Below, piece after piece: positions 9,137 to 21,378 of a stretch of 64,000 nucleotides of DNA (position 1 is its first letter; every line of letters starts with the position of its first letter). Both the position numbers and the translations under genes were made by a program. The stretch lies in contig NZ_LMEM01000014.1 in NCBI RefSeq assembly GCF_001426345.1, positions 62,001 through 126,000 of the forward strand, read 5' to 3'. The notes under the pieces were generated by a model. It searched no databases. It saw only the letters and a list, made by a program, of their open reading frames with translations, and was not told the origin of the DNA. This DNA is from Devosia sp. Root436. GTDB lineage: Bacteria; Pseudomonadota; Alphaproteobacteria; Rhizobiales; Devosiaceae.

Positions 9137-9962
9137 TTTGCCCCCGCCAAAAACTCAACGCCCATGACTGTGTCCCCTCATGCTCATGCGTATGGCCATG
9201 CGCATGCCCCTCTGCCACCACACACCCATCGTCATGATGCTCATGGTCGTGATGGTGCTCGTAGATCGCCAGCGTATGCGCCGCCCGTTCCCCGAACAGC
9301 TTGAGATATTCGGGGCTCCGCTTTACCGCGCTCGGCGTGCCGCGGCAGCACACATGCCCGTTGAGGCAGATCACCGTATCGGTCTCCGCCATCACCACAT
9401 GCAGGTCGTGCGAAATCATCAATATCCCGCTCCGCGTCGTATCGCGGATTTGCCGCACCAGCTCATAAAGCGCCACTTCCCCGGAAAAATCGACGCCCTG
9501 CACCGGCTCATCCAGCACCAGCAGGTCGGGCTTGCGGATCATCGCCCGGGCGAACAGCACGCGCTGGAATTCCCCGCCCGACAGCTCCTGCACCGCCGCC
9601 TTGCGCAGCCGCGCCGCACCCACCGCCTCCAGCGCCGCGTCGATATCGGCAGGCGCATGCCGCCCGGTCAGCGTCATCAGCCGCTCCACCGTCAGCGGCA
9701 AAGTCCAGTCGATGCTCAGCTTCTGCGGCACATAGCCGATGCGCAGCCCCGGCTGCCGGGTCACCGTTCCCGTGGTCGGCTTCAGCACGCCGGTCGCCAG
9801 CTTGGCCGTGGTCGATTTGCCCGACCCGTTCGGCCCGATCAGCGTCACGATCTCGCCCCGCGCTATGGTCAGGTCCACCCCGCTGACCAGCGTGCGACCG
9901 CCCCGGCTCACGCCGGCATTGCTGAGCGTGATCAATGTTTCTCTCGGCACGATGGCGTTCAT
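9114..9962 (-). CDS. znuC: Zinc ABC transporter ATP-binding protein with His-rich tail
   Basis: ATPase of the ZnuABC zinc importer. The 282-residue protein has Walker A GPNGSGKS at 43-50, the ABC signature LSGGE at 127-131 and Walker B LLVLDEP at 147-153. After the ATPase core, residues about 235-265 are rich in His, Asp and Glu (EHHHDHEHHDD and HAHGHTHEHEG), a common feature of ZnuC that may bind zinc. The last residues, IPPPERR, are read from a palindromic repeat. It is transcribed divergently from znuA. Confidence 0.95.
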   Translation of the reverse strand: MNAIVPRETLITLSNAGVSRGGRTLVSGVDLTIARGEIVTLIGPNGSGKSTTAKLATGVLKPTTGTVTRQPGLRIGYVPQKLSIDWTLPLTVERLMTLTGRHAPADIDAALEAVGAARLRKAAVQELSGGEFQRVLFARAMIRKPDLLVLDEPVQGVDFSGEVALYELVRQIRDTTRSGILMISHDLHVVMAETDTVICLNGHVCCRGTPSAVKRSPEYLKLFGERAAHTLAIYEHHHDHEHHDDGCVVAEGHAHGHTHEHEGTQSWALSFWRGQIPPPERR

Positions 9963-10012
9963 TGCGGCCTGCCTGGAAATTTCTGCGAACGTCCCTTGAC
10001 GCCCTTCAATAC

Positions 10013-10025
10013 GTTATAGCATAAC
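10013..10025. promoter_or_regulatory. Candidate Zur operator 1
   Basis: GTTATAGCATAAC is a near-perfect dyad (GTTAT/ATAAC arms) resembling alphaproteobacterial Zur boxes. It lies in the 104-base gap between divergent znuC and znuA and overlaps a possible znuA promoter (TTGACG at 9996-10001, CATAAC at 10020-10025, spacer 18). Confidence 0.65.
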
Positions 10026-10037
10026 ACTGCCGCAAGC

Positions 10038-10050
10038 GTAATAACATAAC
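10038..10050. promoter_or_regulatory. Candidate Zur operator 2
   Basis: GTAATAACATAAC matches the first box at 11 of 13 positions and lies 25 bases (start to start) from it, 17 bases before the znuA start. Two spaced boxes would allow repression of both divergent units. Confidence 0.55.
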
Positions 10051-10066
10051 ATATCACGAGGTCGCC

Positions 10067-11011
10067 ATGAAACTGTTCGCCCCCTTCGCCCTGCTGGCCA
10101 CCGCGCTCCTCACCACCGCCGCCATGGCGGCCCCCAGCGTGGTGGCCTCTATCAAGCCGGTGCATTCGCTGGTGGCTGCGGTCATGGCCGGCGTTGGCGA
10201 ACCCACCCTCATCGTCAAGGGCTCCGCCTCGCCCCACACCTACGCCCTCAAGCCCTCCGACGCCGGCGCCCTCGAAGCCGCCGATATCGTGTTCTGGACC
10301 GGCCACGGCATGGAACTGTTCCTCGGCGACGCGCTCGAAACCCTGGCCACTCGCGCCACCGTGGTCGAACTCGCCGATTCCCCCGGCATCACCCTGCTCC
10401 CCGTCCGCGAAGGCGGCGCCTTCGAGGCCCACACTCACGAAGGCGAGGATCATGAGCACGAAGACCACGATCACGATCATGACCACGACGAGCATGGCGA
10501 GGGCGACATGCACTTCTGGCTCGATCCGGAAAACGCCAAGCTGATGGTCGCCCAGATCGCCACGACGCTTGCCGGGGCCGATCCGGAAAATGCCACCACC
10601 TATCAAGCCAATGCCGAAGCCGAACAGATCAAGCTCGATGAACTCGAAGCCGAGCTCGCCAGGACGCTGGCCCCCGTCGCCGACAAGCCCTTCATCGTCT
10701 TCCACGACGCCTATCAGTATTTCGAAGCCCGCTTTGGCCTCGACGTCGCCGGTTCGGTCACCGTCACGCCCGACGTCATGCCCGGCGCTGCCCGCATCGA
10801 CGAACTCAAGGCAAAGGTTGCCTCCCTGGGCGCCACCTGCGTCTTCGCCGAACCCAATTTCAAACCCACCATCATCGGCGCCATCACCGAAGCCAGCAGC
10901 GCCAGATCAGGCGTGCTCGACCCCGAGGGCGGCGCCCTCACCGAAGGCGCGGACCTCTATCCCAACCTGCTGCGGGGCCTCGCCACCAGCCTGGTGGATT
11001 GCCTGGACTAG
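10067..11011 (+). CDS. znuA: Zinc ABC transporter periplasmic binding protein
   Basis: Periplasmic high-affinity zinc-binding protein feeding ZnuBC. The 314-residue product has a signal peptide ending near AAMAAP (about residue 23), the cluster A-I domain fold with zinc-ligand histidines in SASPHTYALKP and DMHFWLDPENA, and an acidic His-rich loop at about 124-147 (HTHEGEDHEHEDHDHDHD) typical of ZnuA. It is divergent from znuC with candidate Zur boxes between. Confidence 0.95.
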   Translation: MKLFAPFALLATALLTTAAMAAPSVVASIKPVHSLVAAVMAGVGEPTLIVKGSASPHTYALKPSDAGALEAADIVFWTGHGMELFLGDALETLATRATVVELADSPGITLLPVREGGAFEAHTHEGEDHEHEDHDHDHDHDEHGEGDMHFWLDPENAKLMVAQIATTLAGADPENATTYQANAEAEQIKLDELEAELARTLAPVADKPFIVFHDAYQYFEARFGLDVAGSVTVTPDVMPGAARIDELKAKVASLGATCVFAEPNFKPTIIGAITEASSARSGVLDPEGGALTEGADLYPNLLRGLATSLVDCLD

Positions 11012-11062
11012 AGGGTATCGCAAGCGATCTGCCTTGGGAACTCATGAGCACTAGCACACCCG

Positions 11063-11163
11063 ATGTCATCCCGGCGAAGGCCAGGATCCATCCTGAGGTC
11101 TATCCGCGTCCAGACGAGGCTGAGCTATTTCAAGATGGATTCCGGCCTTCGCCGGAATGACAC
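11063..11163. repeat. Palindromic repeat (family C) after znuA
   Basis: ATGTCATCCCGGCGAAGGCC at the left and GGCCTTCGCCGGAATGACAC at the right form the arms of a roughly 100-base imperfect hairpin. A close copy lies at 20098. It sits between the convergent ends of znuA and the DUF486-like gene. Confidence 0.8.
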
Positions 11164-11194
11164 CGTGATTGAACCAAATGCGGAAACACCATTG

Positions 11195-11590
11195 CTACTT
11201 GATCGGCCCCTTGAAGATGAAAAACGCCCCCAGCGCGATCAGCCCGAAGCCGAGCCCGTGGTTCAGCGTCAGCTTCTCGCCGAAATAGAACACGGTGAAC
11301 ACCGCGAATACCGAGAGCGAAATGACTTCCTGGATGGTCTTGAGCTCGGAGGGCGAATAGACCGCTTCCCCGATCCGATTGGCCGGCACGGCCAGCCAAT
11401 ATTCGAAAAAGGCGATGCCCCAGCTGATGAGCACCGCCGCCCACAGCGCCGATGTCGGCCATTTCAGGTGCCCATACCAGGCAAAGGTCATGAAAACATT
11501 GGAAGCAAGCAGCAGCCCGATCGGGGCCAGGGTAGCGAAGTTGAAGCCCAAGGCTTCCTCCTGAGGACCATATTCCTCGTCATTACCCAT
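11195..11590 (-). CDS. DUF486 / DMT-like small membrane protein
   Basis: A 131-residue protein with four hydrophobic segments. The core from LLLASNVFMTFAWYGHLK to GEKLTLNHGLGFGLIALGAFFIFKG matches the DUF486 family of drug/metabolite-transporter-like proteins, usually about 115 residues. Function unknown. The start at 11590 (ATGGGTAATG) is chosen because the longer in-frame start at 11653 would translate the adjacent repeat. The GGGAA that could serve as ribosome-binding site for 11590 lies within that repeat. Confidence 0.8.
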   Translation of the reverse strand: MGNDEEYGPQEEALGFNFATLAPIGLLLASNVFMTFAWYGHLKWPTSALWAAVLISWGIAFFEYWLAVPANRIGEAVYSPSELKTIQEVISLSVFAVFTVFYFGEKLTLNHGLGFGLIALGAFFIFKGPIK

Positions 11591-11640
11591 CGTGTCATTC
11601 CCGCGAAAGCGGGAATCTCTCTTTCCGGCAATTGTAAGAG
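11591..11640. repeat. Palindromic repeat (family D) upstream of the DUF486-like gene
   Basis: GTGTCATTCCCGCGAAAGCG followed by GGAATCTCTCTTTCCGGCAA and then a shorter, less complete right arm (AAGAGAGATTCGCG). It fills the gap between the DUF2164 and DUF486 genes and appears to supply the ribosome-binding region of the latter. Confidence 0.7.
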
Positions 11641-11654
11641 AGATTCGCGCCACC

Positions 11655-11909
11655 TCAGCGCAAATGCTTGGTCGGCTGCTCCAGCCCGAAAATCTCGTCG
11701 GTGAGGCTGTCCATCCGCTCGCGGATCAGCCCCTGCGCGTCATAGAGCCCGCGGTTGTAGAAATAGGCGCCCATCTTGTCGACGAAGAACATCATCAGCA
11801 TTTCCGCCGGAATGGCGCCGATATCCTGGTCCAGCTCCTCGCGGAAATAGTCCTGGATTTCGCCGGCAATGGCCTTGGTTTCCTCGCGGCTGAACTTGAT
11901 CGGCTTCAT
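11655..11909 (-). CDS. DUF2164 family protein
   Basis: An 84-residue protein beginning MKPIKFSREETKAIAGEIQ and containing YFREELDQDIGAIPAEMLMMFF, the pattern of the small DUF2164 family of unknown function. No signal peptide or membrane segment. It is upstream of the DUF486-like gene on the same strand, with a repeat between them. Confidence 0.8.
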   Translation of the reverse strand: MKPIKFSREETKAIAGEIQDYFREELDQDIGAIPAEMLMMFFVDKMGAYFYNRGLYDAQGLIRERMDSLTDEIFGLEQPTKHLR

Positions 11910-12003
11910 GGCGGAAATCTCCTTTCAGCTCCCGTTCATAACGCGAGTCGCTGATTGCAGATGTCTGCCCTTAAGGGCAGTCTGGGCCACAAGAGGAGAA
12001 ATC

Positions 12004-12603
12004 ATGCTTGCCCGCGCGTCGTTTTTCGCAGCACTCGCCGTCTCCACGCCAGGCTTTGCCGAGGAGATCGCCTGCGAGGGTGTCTTCGGTATCGACAGTT
12101 CCGAGGCCCGCCTTATCGAGATCTACGGCGCCGATAATGTCGTCACCGGCATCGTGCCGGGTCCCGAAGGCACGGAAATGCTGGCCACGACGGTCTTCCC
12201 CGATGATCCCAAGCGCAGTCTGCAATTCGTCTGGTGGAACGAGGAGGCGCTGAGCGATCCCAGCTATGTCGAGCTGCCCGCCAAGCTCTCCGCCCCCGGC
12301 GGCGTTCACATCGGGCAGCCCCTGGCCGAGGTCGAGGCCATCAATGGCGAGCCCTTCACGCTGCTGGGCTTCGGCTGGGACTACGGTGGCAGCGCGGGCT
12401 TTGAAACGGGCGCTTTGTCCGGCTTGCCCGACGGCTGCATTCTCAACGTCCGCTTCGAATATGGCGAGTCTCCCGAAGGGCTCGATACCCTGCCGGCCAT
12501 GGGCGACAAGGAGCTTTCCTCCAACGATCCCCTGCTGGCGCAGATGCAGGTGCGGCTCTATGCCGTCTCCATCGGCTATCCCCATCCAGATTTCCGCGAT
12601 TGA
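12004..12603 (+). CDS. Putative secreted protein, unknown function
   Basis: A 199-residue protein with a short signal peptide (MLARASFFAALAVSTPGFA, cleavage near residue 19) preceded by a strong AAGAGGAG ribosome-binding site. The mature part has two cysteines (in EIACEGVFG and DGCILNVRF) that could form a disulfide, and a central segment GGVHIGQPLAEVEAINGEPF resembling the repeat-like motif of some periplasmic binding or inhibitor domains. No family recognised. It lies directly upstream of the cobalamin riboswitch but is not expected to be controlled by it. Confidence 0.75.
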   Translation: MLARASFFAALAVSTPGFAEEIACEGVFGIDSSEARLIEIYGADNVVTGIVPGPEGTEMLATTVFPDDPKRSLQFVWWNEEALSDPSYVELPAKLSAPGGVHIGQPLAEVEAINGEPFTLLGFGWDYGGSAGFETGALSGLPDGCILNVRFEYGESPEGLDTLPAMGDKELSSNDPLLAQMQVRLYAVSIGYPHPDFRD

Positions 12604-12634
12604 CCCCGACCCCTTCGCGGGCGTAACTCTGGAC

Positions 12635-12822
12635 CTGTGTTGGTTCCCCGCGTCCGCTGCGGCAAGGGGATCAAAAGGGAACACGGTGCGACGTACCCAT
12701 CAGGGCGCAAAACCGTGGCTGCCCCCGCAACTGTAAGCGGTGGGCCTCCTCAATCAGCCACTGATCCATCGGGTCGGGAAGGCGAGGGGGCTGCCATCAC
12801 CGCGAGCCAGGAGACCTGCCGG
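12635..12822 (+). ncRNA. Cobalamin riboswitch
   Basis: The leader shows the conserved elements in order: GGTTCCCCGCG, AAAGGGAACACGGTGCGAC, AAACCGTGGCTGCCCCCGCA with ACTGTAAGCGG, AATCAGCCACTG, GGTCGGGAAGGCGAGGGGGC, and the B12 box GAGCCAGGAGACCTGCC at 12804-12820. It precedes cbtB by about 50 bases. GGCAC at 12821-12825 can pair with GTGCC at 12866-12870 beside the GGAGG of cbtB, which suggests translational control when cobalamin is bound (inference). It probably represses the downstream cobalt-uptake and cobalamin genes. Confidence 0.95.
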
Positions 12823-12872
12823 CACATGAACCGAGCTGAACGCTCATCTATTCCGTGCACGGAGGGTGCCAC

Positions 12873-13055
12873 ATGAATACCACGACCGCCTCGACTGGCC
12901 TCCAGTCTCTCTCGATTTCCCAGCGCATCATTGCCGGTTCCCTGGCGATTCTGCTCGGGCTGACGCTTCTCGTTGGCACCGGCTTTGCGGGCGATTTCCG
13001 CCTGCATAACGGCGCCCACGACACCCGCCACGCCATGGGCTTCCCCTGCCACTAA
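12873..13055 (+). CDS. cbtB: Cobalt transporter subunit CbtB
   Basis: A 60-residue protein with one transmembrane segment (about residues 19-39, IIAGSLAILLGLTLLVGTGF) and a His-containing C-terminus (HDTRHAMGFPCH), the pattern of CbtB, which is found with CbtA under cobalamin riboswitch control. Start at 12873 follows GGAGG. Predicted role: cobalt uptake across the inner membrane for cobalamin synthesis. Confidence 0.9.
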   Translation: MNTTTASTGLQSLSISQRIIAGSLAILLGLTLLVGTGFAGDFRLHNGAHDTRHAMGFPCH

Positions 13056-13078
13056 GGGCAGGTTTCAGGGAAATCGAA

Positions 13079-13843
13079 ATGATCCGCAATCTGTTTGCCG
13101 CTGCGCTTCTCGCAGCCCTTTGTGCTGGCCTCGTCACGGCCGCCCTCCAGCATTTCCGCGTCACCCCGCTCATTCTCCACGCCGAGACCTTCGAGGGTGA
13201 AGGCGGACACAGCCACGGCGCCGAGCCCGTTGCCGCCGACCACGAACATGCCGCCGGCACGCCCCAGCATGAGCATGACGCCATCGCCACCACCGCAGCC
13301 GAGCCCGAGGAATGGGCCCCGGCCGATGGTTTTGAGCGCACCGCCTATACCACCCTGGCCACCGTCCTCGCCGCGGCCGGCTTCGCGCTGGTCATCGGCG
13401 CCGTCTCCATGTTTGCGGGCGTGCCCATCACCTTCGCCAATGGCTTTCTCTGGGGCATTGCCGGCTTCGTCACCTTCTCGTTGGCCCCGGCCTATGGGCT
13501 GGCGCCCGAACTGCCCGGCATGCCCGCCGCCGATCTCGGTGCCCGCCAGGTCTGGTGGGTCGGCACGGCCCTCGCCACCGGCGCCGCCTGCCTGCTGCTG
13601 GCCAAGACCCGCGCCGGATGGGCCTTCGCCGTCGCCATCGCTTTGGTCGCCATCCCCCACATCATCGGCGCCCCCGCCGCGCCCGATGAGCCGAGCGCCG
13701 TTCCCGCCCACCTCGCCACCGAATTTGCCGCCATCACGCTCGGCACGTCGCTGGTGTTCTGGCTGGTCCTCGGGACTGTCTTCGGCAAGCTCAATGACGT
13801 TTTTGCTGCTCGCAGCAGCGTTCCCAACGGGGTGCCCGCATGA
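13079..13843 (+). CDS. cbtA: Cobalt transporter CbtA
   Basis: A 254-residue membrane protein with about five hydrophobic segments, starting MIRNLFAAALLAALCAGLVT. A His-rich segment (GGHSHGAEPVAADHEHAAGT and PQHEHD, about 42-67) lies between the first and second membrane segments. This matches CbtA, the partner of CbtB in predicted cobalt uptake. It starts 23 bases after cbtB and overlaps cobW by 4 bases (ATGA). Confidence 0.9.
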   Translation: MIRNLFAAALLAALCAGLVTAALQHFRVTPLILHAETFEGEGGHSHGAEPVAADHEHAAGTPQHEHDAIATTAAEPEEWAPADGFERTAYTTLATVLAAAGFALVIGAVSMFAGVPITFANGFLWGIAGFVTFSLAPAYGLAPELPGMPAADLGARQVWWVGTALATGAACLLLAKTRAGWAFAVAIALVAIPHIIGAPAAPDEPSAVPAHLATEFAAITLGTSLVFWLVLGTVFGKLNDVFAARSSVPNGVPA

Positions 13844-14895
13844 CCAAGATACCCACAACCGTCATCACCGGCTTCCTCGGCGCCGGCAAGACGACCCTGG
13901 TGCGCCATCTCCTGGCCCACGCCCCCAAGGGCAAGCGCATCGCGCTCATCATCAACGAATTCGGTGACCTCGGCGTCGACAAGGATATCCTCGCCGGCTG
14001 CGGCGACGAAACCTGCCGCGAAGAGGATATGGTCGAGCTTTCCAACGGCTGCATCTGCTGCACCGTGGCCGACGAGTTCATCCCCACCATGCAGGCGCTG
14101 CTGGCCCGCCCGGAAAAGTTCGATCACATCGTCATCGAAACCTCGGGTCTCGCGCTGCCCCAGCCGCTGATCCGCGCCTTCAACTGGCCCGAGATCAAGG
14201 CCCAGGTCACCATTGACGGCGTCGTCACCGTCGCCGACGCCTCGGCCCTTGCCGAGGGCCGGTTCGCGTCCGACGAAGCCGCCGTCGATGCCCAGCGCCG
14301 CCAGGACGAAATGCTCGACCACGAAACGCCTTTGGGCGAACTGTTCGAGGACCAGCTTTCCGTGGCCGACCTCGTCGTCGTCAACAAGGCCGACCTCGTC
14401 GACGACGCGACTCTCGACAAGGTGGAAGCCAATCTGCGCGCCGAAATGCGCCCCGGCGTCGGCCTCATCCGCGCCCGCAACGGCCATGTCGATATCGCGG
14501 CCCTGCTCGGCATGGGCATGGGCAGCGAGGACGATATCGCCAACCGCCCCAGCCACCACGAACTGGAGCATGGTGGCGAGACCCACGAGCACGACGATTT
14601 CGACAGCTTCTCCATCCGCATACCCAGCGTGAACAGCAAGGCCGACCTGCTCGCGGTCATCGAACAGACCATCCGCGACCACGACGTCCTGCGCCTCAAG
14701 GGCTTCGCTGCCGTCCCCGGCGCCGCCGCGCGCCTCGCCATCCAGGCCGTCGGGCCCCGCGTCACCGCCTATTTCGACCGCCCCTGGAAAGACGGCGAAG
14801 TTCGCGACACGGCCCTGGTCGTCATTGGCGAACAGCCGCTCGACCGCGCGGCCATTACGCAGAGCCTGCAGAAAGCAGCGGCGCTCGCCGCCTGA
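13840..14895 (+). CDS. cobW: Cobalamin biosynthesis GTPase CobW
   Basis: COG0523-family GTPase and metal chaperone, thought to deliver cobalt for insertion by the CobNST chelatase. The 351-residue product has Walker A GFLGAGKT at 11-18, the metal-binding CICC motif at 71-74, and NKAD for guanine recognition near residue 184. A His/Asp-containing linker (HHELEHGGETHEHDD, about 233-247) separates the GTPase and C-terminal domains. It overlaps cbtA by 4 bases and is 3 bases before cobN. Confidence 0.95.
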   Translation: MTKIPTTVITGFLGAGKTTLVRHLLAHAPKGKRIALIINEFGDLGVDKDILAGCGDETCREEDMVELSNGCICCTVADEFIPTMQALLARPEKFDHIVIETSGLALPQPLIRAFNWPEIKAQVTIDGVVTVADASALAEGRFASDEAAVDAQRRQDEMLDHETPLGELFEDQLSVADLVVVNKADLVDDATLDKVEANLRAEMRPGVGLIRARNGHVDIAALLGMGMGSEDDIANRPSHHELEHGGETHEHDDFDSFSIRIPSVNSKADLLAVIEQTIRDHDVLRLKGFAAVPGAAARLAIQAVGPRVTAYFDRPWKDGEVRDTALVVIGEQPLDRAAITQSLQKAAALAA

Positions 14896-14898
14896 CAA

Positions 14899-18803
<3,905 letters not shown>

Positions 18804-18807
<4 letters not shown>

Positions 18808-19445
18808 CCGACAAACCAGCCAAAAAAACCGACCTGATGACCGAGGCGGAGCGCGACGCCTACCATGCCGAGAAAATGAAGAAGAAGCGCGAGGCGCGGA
18901 ACAAGATTCTCGCCACCAAGACCCAGGAAAAGGGCCTGCTGATCGTCCATACCGGCAAGGGCAAGGGCAAATCCACCGCCGCTTTCGGCATGGTCTTCCG
19001 CGCTTTGGGCCACGGCTTCAAGGTCGGCGTCGTGCAATTCGTCAAGGGCGTCTGGGAAACCGGCGAGCGCGACGTGCTCGACAAATTCCCCGATCTCGTC
19101 ACCATCAATGCCATGGGCGAAGGCTTCACCTGGGATGTCGCCGACCGCCAGCGCGACCTCGCTGCCGCCCGCAAGGCCTGGGACCAGGCCAAGGCGCTGA
19201 TATCAGATCCGAGCTACAAGCTGGTCCTGCTCGACGAACTCAACATCGTCCTGCGCTACGATTATCTCCCGCTTGAGGAAGTGGTCGACTTCCTGGCCAA
19301 CAAGCCCGCTGACAAGCACGTCATCGTCACCGGCCGCAACGCCAAGGACGAAATCATCGAAATCGCCGATCTCGTCACCGAAATGACCGAAATCAAGCAC
19401 CACTTCCGCGCCGGCGTGAAGGCCCAGAAGGGCATCGAGTTCTAG
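18804..19445 (+). CDS. cobO: Cob(I)yrinic acid a,c-diamide adenosyltransferase
   Basis: Transfers the 5'-deoxyadenosyl group from ATP to cob(I)yrinic acid a,c-diamide. The 213-residue protein (CobO/BtuR family) has the P-loop GKGKGKST at 51-58 and the motifs FVKGVWETGE and LLDELNIVLRYDYLP. The start is a TTG at 18804 that overlaps the cobN TGA and sits 7 bases after GGAGG; the next in-frame ATG is at 18837. Translational coupling with cobN is likely. Confidence 0.94.
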
Positions 19446-19468
19446 GGCCAAGGCCCGCTGAGCGTGGA

Positions 19469-19568
19469 CTCCCTCTCCCCTCAGGGGAGAGGGTGGGTGA
19501 GGGGTTCAGTGCTGGTGAAATGCACAGTGCCCAACGCTGCGCGCCGACCTCTCCTCTCAGGGGAGAGA
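19469..19568. repeat. Palindromic repeat (family B) after cobO
   Basis: CCCTCTCCCCTCAGGGGAGA then GGGTGAGGGGTTCAGTGCTG, ending with GACCTCTCCTCTCAGGGGAG. It has the same internal GTGCTGGTGAAATGCACRGTG segment as the copy at 7570. It lies between convergent cobO and the secreted protein gene. Confidence 0.8.
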
Positions 19569-19579
19569 TGTGACGCCCC

Positions 19580-20047
19580 TCAGCAATTCCCCCGCAAACT
19601 CCCCACCAGCTTCTCCACCACCCGGTCCATCTCCGAGGCATCGGTCACCGAATAGTCCATCCGGAATGCCGCATAGCTCGTCCCGTCACACAGCAGCACC
19701 ATGCGCTGGTAGAGGATCCGGAATCCCTTGATCGCCGACCAACTGGCCCAGCGCGGCGTGACCGCCTGATAGGTCGTGTTCCACGCCTCCGCTTCGCTCC
19801 AGGCCATGCGCTGGCTCACTTCGTCCTCGAAGCTCCCGGTCAGGTTCCCGCCCCACACCGTCAGATAGCTCGGGTTACGCCCACCCGCGAACGTCGCGCC
19901 ATCGCCATTCTCGCTCTCTCCTTGGCTGCTGAAACCGGGCGGAATATCCACGCCATAGCCGAACCGATCATTGTCATAGTGGTCCCAGCCCTGCGCGAAA
20001 GCGGGGGCGGCGAGGAGGGTGAAAAGGGCAATGAGCAGAATACGCAT
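19580..20047 (-). CDS. Putative periplasmic protein, unknown function
   Basis: A 155-residue protein with a clear signal peptide (MRILLIALFTLLAAPAFAQ, cleavage near residue 18), then WDHYDNDRFGYGVDIPPGF, a pattern seen in small secreted proteins of alphaproteobacteria whose function is not known. Two cysteines (in VLLCDGTSY and at the very C-terminus GNC) could pair. It lies between cobO and a CDF transporter, on the opposite strand from the cob genes. Confidence 0.75.
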   Translation of the reverse strand: MRILLIALFTLLAAPAFAQGWDHYDNDRFGYGVDIPPGFSSQGESENGDGATFAGGRNPSYLTVWGGNLTGSFEDEVSQRMAWSEAEAWNTTYQAVTPRWASWSAIKGFRILYQRMVLLCDGTSYAAFRMDYSVTDASEMDRVVEKLVGSLRGNC

Positions 20048-20097
20048 CCCCGAATCCTGCCTGCGTCGCAGGTTGGGTGCAAGTCACGAAAATCTCG

Positions 20098-20198
20098 ATG
20101 TCATTCCGGCGAAGGCCGGAATCCATCCTGAGATAGCGCAACGTCCCCGGGTGCGGATAGACCTCAGGATGGATCCCGGGCTTCGCCGGGATGACATC
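20098..20198. repeat. Palindromic repeat (family C)
   Basis: ATGTCATTCCGGCGAAGGCC with GGAATCCATCCTGAG at the left and CTCAGGATGGATCCCGGGCT with TCGCCGGGATGACAT at the right form a roughly 100-base hairpin. It is a copy of the element at 11063 and lies upstream of the secreted protein gene. Confidence 0.85.
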
Positions 20199-20231
20199 GC
20201 GTAAGCAGGAAGAGGCCAGAAGGCCTCCGCC

Positions 20232-21131
20232 TCAAACCACCACAATCCCCGCATGCTTGGCCTTCTCCTCCGGCTCCACATGAATGGTGATCAGCACGTC
20301 CTTTACCGTCTCGCGCAGCTTGGCCTCGATCCTGTCGCAGATGGCATGCGCCGCATCCACGCTCATCGCTCCGGGCACGACGAGGTGGAAATCGATGAAG
20401 GTCATCTTTCCCGCCTGCCGCGTGCGCACGTCATGCGCCTCGATGGCGCCCTCGGCATTGGCGGCGATCACCTCGCGGATGGTCTTTTGCGTCTCGACCG
20501 GCACCGCCACATCCATCAGCCCGCCCACGCTCTGCCGGATCACGCCCCAGCCCGACCACAGGATATTGAGCGCCACCAGCCCGGCCAGCACCGCGTCGAG
20601 CACGGCCCAGCCGGTAGCGAATACCAGGCCCAGCCCCACCAGCACGCCAATGGTCGAAACCACATCGGTCATCAGGTGCTTGCCATCGGCCTCCAGTGCC
20701 GGCGAGCGTACCGTCCGCCCATGCCGGATCAGCACATAGGCCCAGATTACATTGATCGCGGTGGCGACCACGCTCACCGCCAGGCCCTGCACCGGCGCCT
20801 CCGGCAGTTCCGGCGCCATGAACCCCAGCGCCGCCTCGCGCAGGATCAATATCGCCGCCACGATGATCATCACGCCCACGATGACCGCCGAGAAATATTC
20901 CGCCTTGTGATAGCCATAGGGCAGGGCGGCATCGGCCGGCTTCTGCGCCAGCCGCACCGCGATCAGCGCCACCACGGCCGTCACCACATTGACGATCGAT
21001 TCCAGTGCATCCGAATAGAGCGCGATCGACCCGGTTGTGGTCCAGGCCAGGAATTTCAGCCCGAGCACGATCAGCCCCACGAGCAGGCTCGCTCCGGCAA
21101 TGGCCAGCGTTCTGTTTGCGGTGATGCTCAC
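20232..21131 (-). CDS. Cation diffusion facilitator family transporter
   Basis: Inner-membrane CDF antiporter exporting a divalent metal. The 299-residue product has six hydrophobic segments; metal-site residues are suggested by YSDALESIVN in segment 2 and HLMTD in segment 5, and a cytoplasmic C-terminal domain has the typical FIDFHLVVPGAMSVDAAH pattern. The family Asp in SDxxD is replaced by Glu here. Its position inside the cobalamin region hints at cobalt or nickel efflux, but zinc, iron or manganese are equally possible. The GTG at 21131 (GGAA 10 bases upstream) is preferred; an ATG at 21173 in the same frame lacks a ribosome-binding site. Confidence 0.88.
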   Translation of the reverse strand: MSITANRTLAIAGASLLVGLIVLGLKFLAWTTTGSIALYSDALESIVNVVTAVVALIAVRLAQKPADAALPYGYHKAEYFSAVIVGVMIIVAAILILREAALGFMAPELPEAPVQGLAVSVVATAINVIWAYVLIRHGRTVRSPALEADGKHLMTDVVSTIGVLVGLGLVFATGWAVLDAVLAGLVALNILWSGWGVIRQSVGGLMDVAVPVETQKTIREVIAANAEGAIEAHDVRTRQAGKMTFIDFHLVVPGAMSVDAAHAICDRIEAKLRETVKDVLITIHVEPEEKAKHAGIVVV

Positions 21132-21378
21132 GTCAGGGGTTCCGGTATGGCTGTCCCCAGCCCATAGACCCACGTGTTGCTCGCAGCAAGTCCTTGAATT
21201 TGCAAATCATTTTCAGAAGCATTCCGATCTGGATCGCCCCAGCCGCAAGCCATTGATTGACCACGCGCTTCCCCCCGCCTACAACGAATTCGCGCAGCGT
21301 TCCCGCGATGGAACTGAAACAGAATTCGGTGCGGTCGACCCAATCAGGGGACCAAGTCCGAACTGCACGAGGCGAGAG

